A stretch of 30,121 bases of DNA, from contig CAJNDS010000070.1 in assembly GCA_905221605.1 (NCBI GenBank), forward strand, positions 210,001-240,121, in the 5' to 3' direction. This stretch comes from Symbiodinium natans. Lineage: Eukaryota > Sar > Dinophyceae > Suessiales > Symbiodiniaceae. The notes under the pieces were generated by a model, which was not told the DNA's origin, searched no databases, and was given only the letters and a program-made list of their open reading frames with translations. Of this stretch, positions 7,030-14,796 are shown piece by piece; position 1 is the first letter of the stretch; each line of letters opens with the position of its first letter. The position numbers were made by a program, and so were the translations under genes.

Positions 7030-8214
7030 TCACATTCGCATCTTCGGCTTCTGGCCCAAGTAGAGATTTCGCTCGCTCAGCAGCAGCACGAGTATGCACG
7101 AGATGGCAGAAAGGTTGAATCCAGCTCGCCAGCGGAACCACCACGAAGGCGCCACGCGGAAGCCATAAGCCAAGAAGTCAAAGCTCAGCAGGCCAGCGAA
7201 GCCGCTGAGCAACCAGAGAGCTGCCTCGAAGGGCAGCGCGGTGCTGAACACCGAGGCGACCCAGCCGAAGAAGACGAAGACCGCGGGCGCGCTGTAGCGG
7301 CACAGATAGTACAGGCTCATGTAGTCCTTGGTACCCCAGTAACCACATATATATATATATTTATTTATTTATTTATATTTATTTATGTATGTATATATAG
7401 ATATATATATATATAGGAACAAGGGCACACTTCTTTATATATAGGAACAAGGGCACCCTTCTTTTTTGGGGTTGGTTACTGTACAAGGGAGCCTTGAACC
7501 AAAAAACAGGGGAACAAGGGCACCAGTGGGCTCCCAAGAGTCACTGCGCTTCGGCACGCCAAGCTCGGCCAGCTGCATTCCTAGTTCATTGTTGGCATAA
7601 TACGAAAAATCTCATTTTATTCCTTATGAAAATGTGAAAATGTTACCCAACTATGACAAAGATTCCCCAGTGCATGGCTCCAGCCGAGGACAGCAGGGCG
7701 CCGGCGTAATGCAAAGACCAGTTCAAGCTGAGGCGTGACCTATACTCCCCTTAGGACCTTATTAATAAAGATAATATGCTTAATATCCTTATGGGTTTTA
7801 TATAAAATTATATAAAAAAAATAATTCCAAAGGAGGATATAGTGACACGTCTGAGGCGGTTGAGACGCTTGAGACGTCTTCCTGCCAACCTGCCGCAGGC
7901 TCCTCCTCAGATCTGGCCACCTTGCTGTCCTCGCCCTCCGCAAAGAGGTGCACCGCAAGCGAGCCCACACCAAGTGGAAGCAGCACCGCGGCACCCAAGA
8001 TGCTCATTTGCCGAGGAGGCCGGGCTTCCTTCTCCGCCCACTCTGGCAAGTGCCACACGCGGTGGTCCTTGGCTGCCTCGGTCGCGAGGAACGACCTGCC
8101 AACACGAGATGCCTCTGGGGCTATCTCACGGTGGAGCCGGGCGCGCAGATAGGGCATGTAGCCCATGCACCGGCCGACCCTGATCCTCATTGCAGCTGAA
8201 GGTGCTGCCTGCAT
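7030..8214 (-). CDS. TMEM69/DUF3429-family membrane protein, three exons
   Basis: Exons on the minus strand are 8214-7847, 7739-7658 and 7326-7030, giving about 248 residues. The start is the ATG at 8214. Exon 1 carries a charged N-terminus and the first hydrophobic segment (MSILGAAVLLPLGVGSLAVH). Exon 2 has the family hallmark YAGALLSSAGAMHWGIF, matching the Y-G-A-x-x-L-S-F-L-G-G-x-x-W-G block of DUF3429. Exon 3 has DYMSLYYLCRYSAPAVFVFF and a final hydrophobic part with PSWWFRWRAGFNLSAIS. Exon 1 ends GAC GT|GTCAC and exon 2 starts AG|GTCAC, keeping frame. The exon 2/3 junction is less certain: the AAG|GAC acceptor fits, but the donor could be GTCATAG, GTTGGG or GTAACA. Human TMEM69 is a predicted membrane protein of unclear function; bacterial relatives are also uncharacterised. 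The charged N-terminus could be an organelle-targeting peptide, which is inference. Confidence 0.75.
7327..7657 (-). other. Intron 2 of the TMEM69-like gene
   Basis: Holds an AT-rich microsatellite (7348-7420) and three copies of GGAACAAGGGCAC (near 7425, 7444 and 7510). It lacks the donor/acceptor direct repeat clear in intron 1. Exact boundaries are uncertain. Confidence 0.55.
7740..7846 (-). other. Intron 1 of the TMEM69-like gene, bounded by a GTCAC repeat
   Basis: 107 bp, AT-rich in the middle. The donor reads GT|GTCACTATATCC and the acceptor GTATAG|GTCACGCC, so GTCAC occurs at both edges like a target-site duplication. Excision restores the reading frame. Confidence 0.65.
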
Positions 8215-8817
8215 GGCCTTCTCTTCTCTTCTCAGCCTACTGCTGGGGGCATTGTCCTGCTTTGGAGCACAGATGTTGACATGATTCTGCCAGACAGGGC
8301 AGCTTGGTTTAGGGGTTCACACCAGGATGGGCGATTCGGCCCTATCATCCCCATAGTCAACCCTGCAAAGGGCCTTTTCAAGGGGTTTTAGGGCCGAAGA
8401 ACCCGGGTTTAGGGTTTAGGGTTTAGGGTTTAGGGTTTAGGGTTTAGGGTTTAGGGTTTAGGGTTTAGGGTTTAGGGTTTAGGGTTTAGGGTGGCCAGGC
8501 TCCGGACACAGGTGTGCCAGGGATCTGTGCGGGTGTCGGTGGCAAGCCGGCGGCTTCACCTGAACACACCGGGGGCCGTTCTTGAAACTAATTACTATAG
8601 AGGTCGGAAGAATTACTCATCATCTTCCCTTATGGTCCCTTTATGATTAAACTTTTAAATAAACACTATTCCAATTATTAGGCGCCTTTTGTGTGCAATC
8701 TCCAATAAAACGGAACACCCTCTAACTTTGGAAAAGCCCACCACCCCCCCTCGCCCCTTGGGGCCCCCAAAACTCGATGTAGTTGCTCGGCCTGTTGGGG
8801 CGATCTAGTTCTGTGGG
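8215..8817. other. Upstream flank of the TMEM69-like gene and spacer
   Basis: Contains the telomeric array at 8405-8491 and a possible minus-strand exon near 8500-8556 (GEAAGLPPTPAQIPGTPVSG, proline-rich). An AT-rich, low-information stretch lies at 8590-8720. No promoter motif could be identified; dinoflagellate promoters generally lack a clear TATA box. Confidence 0.45.
8405..8491 (+). repeat. Perfect TTTAGGG array, about 12 copies
   Basis: Uninterrupted heptamers upstream of the TMEM69-like gene. Confidence 0.98.
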
Positions 8818-8883
8818 TCAAGAAGCGACGTGGAACGAGTGACAATCAAATCGACCATGTACTCTTTGTCTGCCAGAGAAGCC
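8815..8883 (-). CDS. Candidate exon, possibly C-terminal, unrecognised protein
   Basis: On the minus strand, acceptor GGGTTTAG|GGCTTC is followed by ASLADKEYMVDLIVTRSTSL and LDPQN, then TAG. The acceptor AG is part of a telomere-type TTTAGGG unit. Alternatively the exon ends at the CAG before the stop. No family is recognised. Confidence 0.5.
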
Positions 8884-9018
8884 CTAAACCCTCCGTAAGC
8901 CTGAATCCCTTAACCCCCAAAAGCCCCCCAAGCCCCCCAAACCCTCTAAACCAAAAACCCCCACTTAAGCCCCCCAACCACCGAAACTCCCTAAATCTAA
9001 ACCCCAACCCCCCAGCAG

Positions 9019-9108
9019 CCCACCTTCCCTGAACTCCAACTGGCCTTCACCCAGGATGCTCGCAAGTCCTGTCGGTAGCTCCTGACGGGCTTGGAGGGGT
9101 TCAAAAAA
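9019..9108 (-). CDS. Possible exon, frame undecided
   Basis: Two minus frames are protein-like up to a shared GT donor (AAG|GTGGGC or GAAG|GTGGGC): one reads ARQELPTGLASILGEGQLEF, the other PSKPVRSYRQDLRASWVKAS. Nothing decides between them. Confidence 0.3.
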
Positions 9109-9136
9109 GATCTTCGGAATGTACAAGTTAGGGCAG

Positions 9137-9212
9137 TTAGGGTTTAGGGTTTAGGGTTTAGGGTTTAGGGTTTAGGGTTTAGGGTTTAGGGTTTAGGGTT
9201 TAGGGTTTAGGG
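9137..9212 (+). repeat. Perfect TTTAGGG array, about 11 copies
   Basis: Uninterrupted heptamers between two candidate minus-strand exons. Confidence 0.98.
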
Positions 9213-9459
9213 TGGAGATGGAGGTCCTTAGAGTCAGTTGAGCGTGTATTAGGACCCGAAGGGGTTTTGGGGGCCTCTAGACAACTCCCAAAGCCCGCCA
9301 GATTTAGGGGTTTAGGGCGTAAGGCTTAGGGGTTTTCGACTCTGGTTGCTATTCTCGCCCGCGGCAGGGTTTGGGGTTCTTAGGCTTTCGGGTGTAGTGT
9401 CCTAGAAGCGTACTATAACAAACTCTGCCAAACGCAGCTGCCAGAACCCCACTTCCCAA

Positions 9460-9561
9460 ACCTGAACAAACTGTGCCGAGAACAGACGCTTGCCCACTTG
9501 CTGCATGTTGCAGACGGGCCGTTGTGAGGCGCGCGCTGTAGCTCAGGGCAGCTCTTTGCAG
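9460..9561 (-). CDS. Candidate exon, unrecognised protein
   Basis: The minus strand is open from the telomeric block (TTTAG|GGCTGC) and reads LQRAALSYSARLTTARLQHA and ASGQASVLGTVCS. It is only about 50 bp beyond the stop of the transporter gene, separated by a CCCTAAA array, so it could be a 5' exon of the next gene or part of the transporter 3' UTR. No family is recognised. Confidence 0.35.
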
Positions 9562-9612
9562 CCCTAAACCCTAAACCCTAAACCCTAAACCCTAAACCCT
9601 AAACCCTAAACC
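9562..9612 (-). repeat. CCCTAAA array abutting the transporter stop codon
   Basis: About seven perfect units end one base before the stop codon (complement of 9613-9615), so the transporter's 3' UTR would begin with TTTAGGG repeats. Confidence 0.97.
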
Positions 9613-11336
9613 CTACTTGTCATGGCAGGTCTTCTCGGAGGAGGCTTTGCACTCCGAGGCCTGCGGGCGGCGGACCTTCCACATGAGCAGCAGCGCCACC
9701 GCGAGCGCGGCGGCCTGTGCGAACAGGCCGAGTGCAAAGGCCGGGCGCCAGCAGATCGTTCCGCGGCAGAAGCTGTCTGCGCCCTGCAGCTCGGCTTGGG
9801 CGTCGTAGAGGCCGCCCACCGCGTAGGACGTCAGCAGCACCGCCAGCGCGATGTGGCCACTGTGGATGTTAAACATCACGCCCACGTGCGAGCCAAGGAA
9901 GCGCTTCGAGATGTAGGAGGGCATGATTGCCCAGTTGGACCCATAAGCAAAGGCGATGACTGCCAGCGCCGGGAGCAGCATGGTGGGAACTATCCTAGGA
10001 TGGCCCTTATAAACCCCTCCGAAACTTGATATTCCTCAATATGACCCTCTTAAACCCCCAATAAGGGAACATTCAAAAAAAGATATCCCCTAATAAGGGC
10101 CTACCTGGGATCTCCTCCGGTAGTAGAAAGAGGGCCAATGAGGCCAGTATGACAGCAGCTGCACTGAGCAGCAGGTGGTCGGAGCGGTGGATGCCTCGAG
10201 GCTCCAGCGTGTCCATCGCCAGGCCGCTGCAGATGCGGCCCAGACAGTTGCAGTAGGACCTATGGGTTTAGGGTTTAGGGTTTATGGTTTCTACTGAACT
10301 TGGAACCCTAGCAAAAATTGTAATGTTAGCTGTTTCTTAGGAATTGAAGTTCCCAACCAACAATTATGAAATGTATTTCCAATATGCCCCTAAGGGACAC
10401 CGCGCGGACGTAAACTGCCCGACTGTCTGGCGAGATGCCCAGGGAGTCCCCGATCAGCGAGAGGTTCGCGATGTAGAGGCCAGATCCAATGCTTTGCACG
10501 AGGACGAAAGGGAGCAGAAAAAGCCAGAAGTCCGCTCGGCACAGGATCTCGCGGCGGCTGAGGCTTGGCGCCCTAGCTGCGACATGTGGCATCGGAGTTT
10601 CAGGGAGCTCTTCTGGCTCTTGGCGACCGTATGCTGTTGCTGGCGGAGACCTTCTTGCCGCCTCCTCCTTGTCCAAGCGACCATACGCGCGGGCGCCACG
10701 AGATCCGCCAGATCCGCCACGAAGCAGCGGCATCGCGCAGGCTGCCAAAAGCCCGGTGACAGAGAAAAGCAGCGCGGTGCCCTTGAAGTACAGATCAAGG
10801 TCCTCATCGAAGAACGCAAAGAGAAGAGTGACAAATGCTGCAGACAGGCCATAGCCGGAGGAGACGATGCCTGTGACGATGCCCTGCATCTTGGGCGGGG
10901 CTTCAGCAATATTGGTGAAGAGGCCGGCTTGGAAAATTGCCACGGAGCCTTGCTGTACCAGAAAGTACCACGTAGCCAACGTGGCAACACCTCCACATTG
11001 ATTGCGGCTCAGCATGGTGGCCAAGCCAAGGTTCCCGGCAGCCGTAAAGGCAGCGCCGTAGAGGCATGTGCCCACCGGACCGTAGAGGTCGAACAGGGTG
11101 CCTGGTATGATGCCCAGACCGACGCCGGCCTGGCCAGCAGCATAGATGACGTCCAGCTGCTGCGCCGTCAGGCTGCACCTGGTCATAATCTGCACCTCGA
11201 ACCTTGAGAAGGCGTAGAGGCTACCACCACACAGCGCCATCCAGGTTCCCAGCAGCAGTCGGAGCACCTGCCTCCAAGTGGACCCGGCCTCCTGGAGCCA
11301 GGCAGCACCCCTCCCGTGGCTCATAGCCGTCGCCAT
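9613..11336 (-). CDS. Nodulin-like major facilitator superfamily transporter, three exons
   Basis: Exons on the minus strand are 11336-10399 (938 nt), 10259-10105 (155 nt) and 9989-9613 (377 nt): 1470 nt, 489 residues plus stop, in frame throughout. The start is the ATG at 11336 in a GCCATGG context; the frame runs on upstream only via a TTG. The first half shows the nodulin-like pattern: LYAFSRFEVQIMTRCSLTAQ, QLDVIYAAGQAGVGLGIIPG, then FDLYGP, which matches the family's YAFS..QQLD..G..FD.YGP block. A charged central loop (LLRGGSGGSRGARAYGRLDK onward) separates two bundles of membrane segments. Exon 2 has YCNCLGRICSGLAMDTLEP, equivalent to the N-F-x-G-R-x-x-x-G-x-x-x-D motif of the second half. 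Relatives are plasma-membrane or organelle solute carriers; the substrate cannot be inferred. It is the best-defined gene structure in the window. Confidence 0.85.
9990..10104 (-). other. Transporter intron 2, almost entirely an inverted-repeat element
   Basis: 115 bp. Donor CCCAG|GTAGGCC, acceptor GGATAG|TTCCC, phase 1. The two ends form imperfect inverted repeats (TCCTAGGATGGCCCTTATAA against TCCCAGGTAGGCCCTTATTA), with exon sequence CCCA repeated on both sides. This is the structure expected of an introner. Confidence 0.7.
10260..10398 (-). other. Transporter intron 1, bounded by a GTCC repeat
   Basis: 139 bp. Donor GCGGT|GTCCCTTAGG, acceptor ACCCATAG|GTCCTAC; GTCC occurs at both edges. 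The 3' end is built from CCCTAAACCC telomere-type units that run into the acceptor. It carries the segment ACTTGGAACCCTAGCAAAAA (plus strand, 10298-10317) also found at 11429-11448. Confidence 0.7.
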
Positions 11337-11448
11337 GGCTGAAGACCAAAGGAGCAAGTCAATGCGTCGTCCCCACTTGCCAAGGCCAGGATCACGGACA
11401 ACTGGTGAGCTACAGTTTTCTATGCTGGACTTGGAACCCTAGCAAAAA
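10298..11448 (+). repeat. Direct repeat pair bracketing transporter exon 1
   Basis: ACTTGGAACCCTAGCAAAAA occurs at 10298-10317 (intron 1) and 11429-11448 (about 90 bp upstream of the start codon), with looser similarity on both sides (TTTCTA before, TAAT.(T)TAGCT after). The listed span covers both copies; only the ends are repeat. Confidence 0.75.
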
Positions 11449-11460
11449 CGATAATTCTAG

Positions 11461-11484
11461 CTCTCTCTCTCTCTCTCTCTCTCA
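11461..11484. repeat. CT dinucleotide microsatellite
   Basis: Twelve CT units just right of the second ACTTGGAACCC repeat copy. Confidence 0.9.
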
Positions 11485-11526
11485 GAAAATACAGTACCAA
11501 CAAAACCAAAAAAACAATTCCCAAGC

Positions 11527-11637
11527 TTTGGGGCTTTGACAGTTCATGCTTGAGGTAGGAGTCGGGTAGACGGCTCGCCATGCACGTCGAGGCATCACTG
11601 CTTCTGCTTCGACTCGCTTTGGCCCTGAACATAGCCT
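11527..11637 (-). CDS. Possible exon, frame undecided
   Basis: Lies directly downstream (minus sense) of inverted-repeat copy 3, whose end supplies the acceptor CCCAAG|GTGTAGG. Two minus frames are open: PKRVEAEAVMPRRAWRAVYP and FRAKASRSRSSDASTCMASR. The first continues the AG|G acceptor in frame (G TGT AGG) and is slightly preferred. It may be a 5' exon or leader of the transporter gene. Confidence 0.35.
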
Positions 11638-11642
11638 ACACC

Positions 11643-11745
11643 TTGGGATGTTCCCCCTTACACTAGCAGTCCTTACTAGGGATTATCATAGGGGATACGG
11701 TAGAGTCCCTATGAAGAACTGTTGGTGGAAGGGGGAACATCCCCA
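11643..11745. mobile_element. Inverted-repeat element, copy 3, with flanking direct repeats
   Basis: Ends are GGGATGTTCCCCCTTACACT and GGGGGAACATCCCC. The sequence CCTACACCTT is present immediately on both sides (starting near 11635 and 11746), as expected for a target-site duplication. Read on the minus strand, the duplicated AAGGTGTAGG supplies both AG|GTGGGG (donor) and CCAAG|GTGTAG (acceptor), so the insertion would make its own intron. Confidence 0.85.
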
Positions 11746-11755
11746 CCTACACCTT

Positions 11756-12238
11756 CAATGCCAGACCCTGAACCGATACCCCTCCCCCCCGACTTCCACC
11801 CTTAACGTTGCAAGGTTCAGGGTTTAGGGTTTGGGGTTTGGGTTTAGGGTTTAGGGTTTAGGGTTTAGGGATTAGGGTTTAGGGTTTAGAGTTTAAATCT
11901 CCCGGAAGGAGCGCGGAAGAAACGCCCCCCTATGGGAGGTTTCCGACCTGAAGGGTACCTTATTAGGGGTCCTTATTATAAAGCAATCCTATACTATTTG
12001 GGGGTCTAGACATTAAGGGTCCCCAAATTTTCGTAAACCCCCCCGGATCGGGCGCTCGAAACCGGCGCCGGGGCCTTGCGGCTCTTCGAAGCCGGTTTGA
12101 AGCATCTCCGCAACACCCCGAAAAACCGAAAAAAACAGTCGCTACAGATCCTGAACCCTAAAAACCGAACACCCCAAAACCTGCAAAACCCGAGCCCACA
12201 CCCTAAACCGCAAAATCCCAAAAACAACCTGAAGCCGC
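11756..12238. other. Spacer with telomeric variants; weak exon candidate
   Basis: Holds the array at 11817-11893, an AT-rich repeat-like stretch (11930-12010), and a minus-strand open segment near 12045-12115 (FKPASKSRKAPAPVSSARSG) that could be an exon but lacks decisive junctions. Confidence 0.45.
11817..11893 (+). repeat. Degenerate TTTAGGG array, about 11 copies
   Basis: Heptamers with TTTGGGG, GATTAGGG and TTTAGAG variants. Confidence 0.93.
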
Positions 12239-12295
12239 CTGTGTCTTCGAGGCGTCCGGCTGCTCTTGGCAGGGTGGCTGTTGCTCACCGGGCTC
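12239..12295 (-). CDS. Candidate micro-exon (57 nt), Gln/Pro/Glu-rich
   Basis: On the minus strand, TTCGCAG|G acceptor and ACACAG|GCGGCT donor (GC) enclose 19 codons reading EPGEQQPPCQEQPDASKTQ. First of a series of candidate minus-strand micro-exons, each preceded by an AG|G acceptor (mostly CAG|G) and a multiple of three long. The others are at 12636, 12844, 13486, 13572, 13721, 13969, 14390, 14598, 14764, 14944, 15577, 19401 and 19951. Confidence 0.5.
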
Positions 12296-12311
12296 CTGCG
12301 AAGCAGGGTTG

Positions 12312-12438
12312 AGGCTTTATAAGGGGCCTTGCCTTCAGAACCCCCAACTCCCCATGATGTTGGTTTTTGGTTTAGGGATTAGGGGCTTTATAAGGGCCGT
12401 AATCTTGCCTTCAGAACCCCCCAACCCCTCATGATGTA
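12312..12438 (+). repeat. Tandem direct repeat, two copies of about 50 bp
   Basis: GGCTTTATAAGGG...TTGCCTTCAGAACCCCC...CATGATGT occurs at 12313-12360 and 12385-12438, separated by a short TTTAGGG-like stretch. Looks like a local duplication of intron sequence. Confidence 0.85.
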
Positions 12439-12635
12439 ACTGCGAAAGAATTTTCGTGGCCTTTCCCGGTATGGCGTACTTGTCATTACAGTTTCGCCTA
12501 CAGTCTAGTAGAAACTACCTTATATGTAAGGGGACGGTTTAGGGCAGAGGGAGAGGGCATCCGAAAGTCGCGAACGCACAGGAGCCCCACCCTCAACCCT
12601 AGTCCAGAACCTCAAACGCGCTTTGCCTTGGAGTC

Positions 12636-12662
12636 CTTTGCTGTCGCGGGCGTGGCCTGTTC
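12636..12662 (-). CDS. Candidate micro-exon (27 nt)
   Basis: On the minus strand, GCTGGCAG|G acceptor and GCAAAG|GACTCC donor (GA) enclose EQATPATAK. Phase 0 and 9 codons, like the other members of the series. Confidence 0.4.
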
Positions 12663-12843
12663 CTGCCAGCTTCGGGACTGGAAAGCTGAAAAGGCTAGGG
12701 GAAGTGCAGGGTTTCGGGTTTAGGGTTTAGGCTTTCAGGTATGGGGTTTAGGGTTTCCGTTTGGACAGGGAACCTAGCAATAGATGTAAGTTTAAACGAC
12801 TTTGCTAAAGTGAACCTAGACCCGAAACAAACGCAGCTGCCTC

Positions 12844-12864
12844 CTCTTGCTTCGCTTCAGGCAC
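12844..12864 (-). CDS. Candidate micro-exon (21 nt)
   Basis: On the minus strand, GCTGCGCAG|G acceptor and CAAGAG|GAGGCA donor (GA) enclose VPEAKQE. The TGCGCAG|G acceptor is nearly identical to those at 13750, 14621 and 14979. Confidence 0.45.
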
Positions 12865-12905
12865 CTGCGCAGCCTCGTCCTGGCCATGCAGGCCCTCCCG
12901 TACTC

Positions 12906-13070
12906 TTGGTTAGTAGGGAATGAGGTACCCTATAAATCCCTTAAAGGGTGTATATATGTATATAGGGGGATATGGAGGTACCCTATAATCCCTCAAAGGG
13001 TATTAATAGGGGGGGATACGGGGTACCCTCATTCCCTCATTCCCTCATTCCCTCATTCCCTACTAACCAA
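12906..13070. mobile_element. 165 bp element with perfect 20 bp terminal inverted repeats
   Basis: Begins TTGGTTAGTAGGGAATGAGG and ends with its exact reverse complement. GGTACCC recurs inside three times. The right arm carries a short tandem expansion of CATTCCCT (four units). No coding capacity. A degenerate relative (GGTACCTCATAG ... CATTCCCTCATT) may lie at 14005-14112. Confidence 0.85.
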
Positions 13071-13485
13071 CAGTAAGCTATACAGGTAACCCAAAACTCC
13101 CAAACCCCAAACCCCAGGTAACCTTAAACAGAAACACCCCTCTAAACCTTGAGCCTAAGCCGCCAACAGCATTGCCAAGGGTTCACGGGGGCGTTTGAGC
13201 TCGCACACGACCATATCTTCTGCACCAAGGCCAAAGTTAACTTCCGGGGAATCTGGAGGCGCCTAAAACCCCAGGGCTTTTAGGCTTTGGGGTTTAGGGT
13301 ATAGGCAAAAAACCTAAACCCTACCTGGGACCGGAAGCAAGGTGTACATGGCCCAAAAAGAAAACCAAAGGGCTTCCACAGTTCACAGCTTCGGTTCACT
13401 TTTTGGGGTACCTATTCTAACGGGGATCCTTTGCACGATATTCTTAGACATCTGGCCACATGAAACAGCGATTCTGTCGTGTCGC

Positions 13486-13509
13486 TTCTTGCGGTGCCTG
13501 CTTCGTAGC
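13486..13509 (-). CDS. Candidate micro-exon (24 nt)
   Basis: On the minus strand, CATAGCAG|G acceptor and CAAGAA|GCGACA donor (GC) enclose ATKQAPQE. Same phase and composition class as its neighbours, but a looser match than 13572 or 14764. Confidence 0.4.
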
Positions 13510-13571
13510 CTGCTATGCCATCGCAACTGCAGAGCAAAGACACGCTGGACGACAAGAGCAGAACACCTTGC

Positions 13572-13598
13572 CTTGTGCTTCTCCTCTTCGGCGTTCAC
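13572..13598 (-). CDS. Candidate micro-exon (27 nt), acidic
   Basis: On the minus strand, CCCATAG|G acceptor and CACAAG|GCAAGG donor (GC) enclose VNAEEEKHK. The core GCCGAAGAGGAGAAG is close to the core at 14764-14796. Confidence 0.5.
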
Positions 13599-13720
13599 CT
13601 ATGGGACGAGCTGGGACAGCAGCTATACGGGCCCAGGTGCAGATCATGATAGGGGCTTGCGCGGGCTCGCGTGGCTTCTTGCTGCAGGCTGGTGGTTGGC
13701 TTGCATTGGCACCCAGGTGC

Positions 13721-13750
13721 CTCTTGCTTCTCATCTTCTCGAGGCTCATC
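13721..13750 (-). CDS. Candidate micro-exon (30 nt), acidic
   Basis: On the minus strand, GCTGCGCAG|G acceptor and CAAGAG|GCACCT donor (GC) enclose DEPREDEKQE. Confidence 0.5.
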
Positions 13751-13858
13751 CTGCGCAGCTTTCTCCTGCTGTCGCAGCTAAGCAACTCACAGCAGTGTCA
13801 AGGTCATGAGGTTGCCCGAAGGGCACATCATATTGAGGCCACTCCCGCGTGTGCATCT

Positions 13859-13911
13859 AGGGTTTAGGGTTTAGGGTTTAGGGTTTAGGGTTTAGGGTTT
13901 AGGGTTTAGGG
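13859..13911 (+). repeat. TTTAGGG array, about 7.5 copies
   Basis: Perfect heptamers between micro-exon candidates at 13721 and 13969. Confidence 0.97.
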
Positions 13912-13968
13912 GGACCTTTCGTTCCCCCCGGCAGCATGCAAGACAAAGAAGCCAGCTGCCAACCGTGC

Positions 13969-13989
13969 CTTGTCTTCTTCGGCTTCAAC
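13969..13989 (-). CDS. Candidate micro-exon (21 nt), acidic
   Basis: On the minus strand, GGGGCAG|G acceptor and GACAAG|GCACGG donor (GC) enclose VEAEEDK. Confidence 0.5.
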
Positions 13990-14389
13990 CTGCCCCGCCC
14001 CTTAGGTACCTCATAGATTATAGCCCCCTCTACATGCCCTGTAAAGGGTACATATAACTATATATATAGATAGATATAGATATAGATATATCGGCTACCG
14101 CATTCCCTCATTTGAAGCTACGGCCCGGAAGGCGTGTAATCTGAAAGTAGCACTTGCAGCGAAAGGTGGCAAGAAGAGGGCCTTCTTCTCGTCTGGCGGG
14201 GTGTATATGGGAACCGAAACCCCACAAACGAAAAGGATAAGGGGACCCCTTTTGTGTTTGATGAAGTCTATAAGGGAGCCTGCTACTCGAAAGGGAAGAA
14301 GGGCACCATCCTAGCTATGGTGGCATGTTGGTTAGCTAATCTGGTCACGCAGGCCACCGGCACAATGACACCGACTTATCCTGTCCTGC

Positions 14390-14419
14390 CTTGTCATCTT
14401 CAGCGACTTCGGGCTTTGC
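14390..14419 (-). CDS. Candidate micro-exon (30 nt), acidic
   Basis: On the minus strand, TGTCCAG|G acceptor and GACAAG|GCAGGA donor (GC) enclose AKPEVAEDDK. Confidence 0.5.
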
Positions 14420-14597
14420 CTGGACATGTCGTGCGTATGGAATCTAAAAGAACTATTCAAGACACATCGAAGATCGAGTGTCGGAGTGATGTAAGGTGCA
14501 GCAACAGCAAAACTACAGCAGCAACCAGGAAAACAAAGAAACACTGCGGCCATCTGTCGCCACTTTCGTGTCAAGCGCGGTTACGGAAGGCCTCTGG

Positions 14598-14621
14598 CTT
14601 CTGATCTTCCGCAGCCTCCGC
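14598..14621 (-). CDS. Candidate micro-exon (24 nt), acidic
   Basis: On the minus strand, CAAGCGCAG|G acceptor, then AEAAEDQK. The donor is a GC or GA within CAGAAGCC and may be shifted by one to three bases. Confidence 0.45.
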
Positions 14622-14763
14622 CTGCGCTTGGATCATCTTCGATTGAGGCCCGCATTGGCCCGTGCTTTTGGGGTATGGACGGGTATGGATCGTTTTCTGA
14701 GCCCTTCCAAAATACATAAATATCGAAACCCGACCAAGAGGGCCATCGCCCTCTGTACCGGGC

Positions 14764-14796
14764 CTTCTGCTCCTCTTCGGCCGCTTGGTCTTCGGC
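14764..14796 (-). CDS. Candidate micro-exon (33 nt), acidic
   Basis: On the minus strand, GTGCCAG|G acceptor and CAGAAG|GCCCGG donor (GC) enclose AEDQAAEEEQK. Closest to the series consensus. Confidence 0.5.

Noticed and set aside
10344-11207. 287-codon plus-strand open frame
   Set aside because: It is antisense to transporter exon 1, has no domain, and the minus frame carries clear nodulin-like MFS motifs with a three-exon structure that sums to whole codons.
11337-11357. Longer transporter start at 11357
   Set aside because: The codon is TTG; the ATG at 11336 has a good context and precedes the conserved region.
13148-13165. Possible reverse-strand relict of the dinoflagellate spliced leader (CTTGAGCC...)
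   Set aside because: Only about eight bases match before it diverges; expected by chance in 30 kb.
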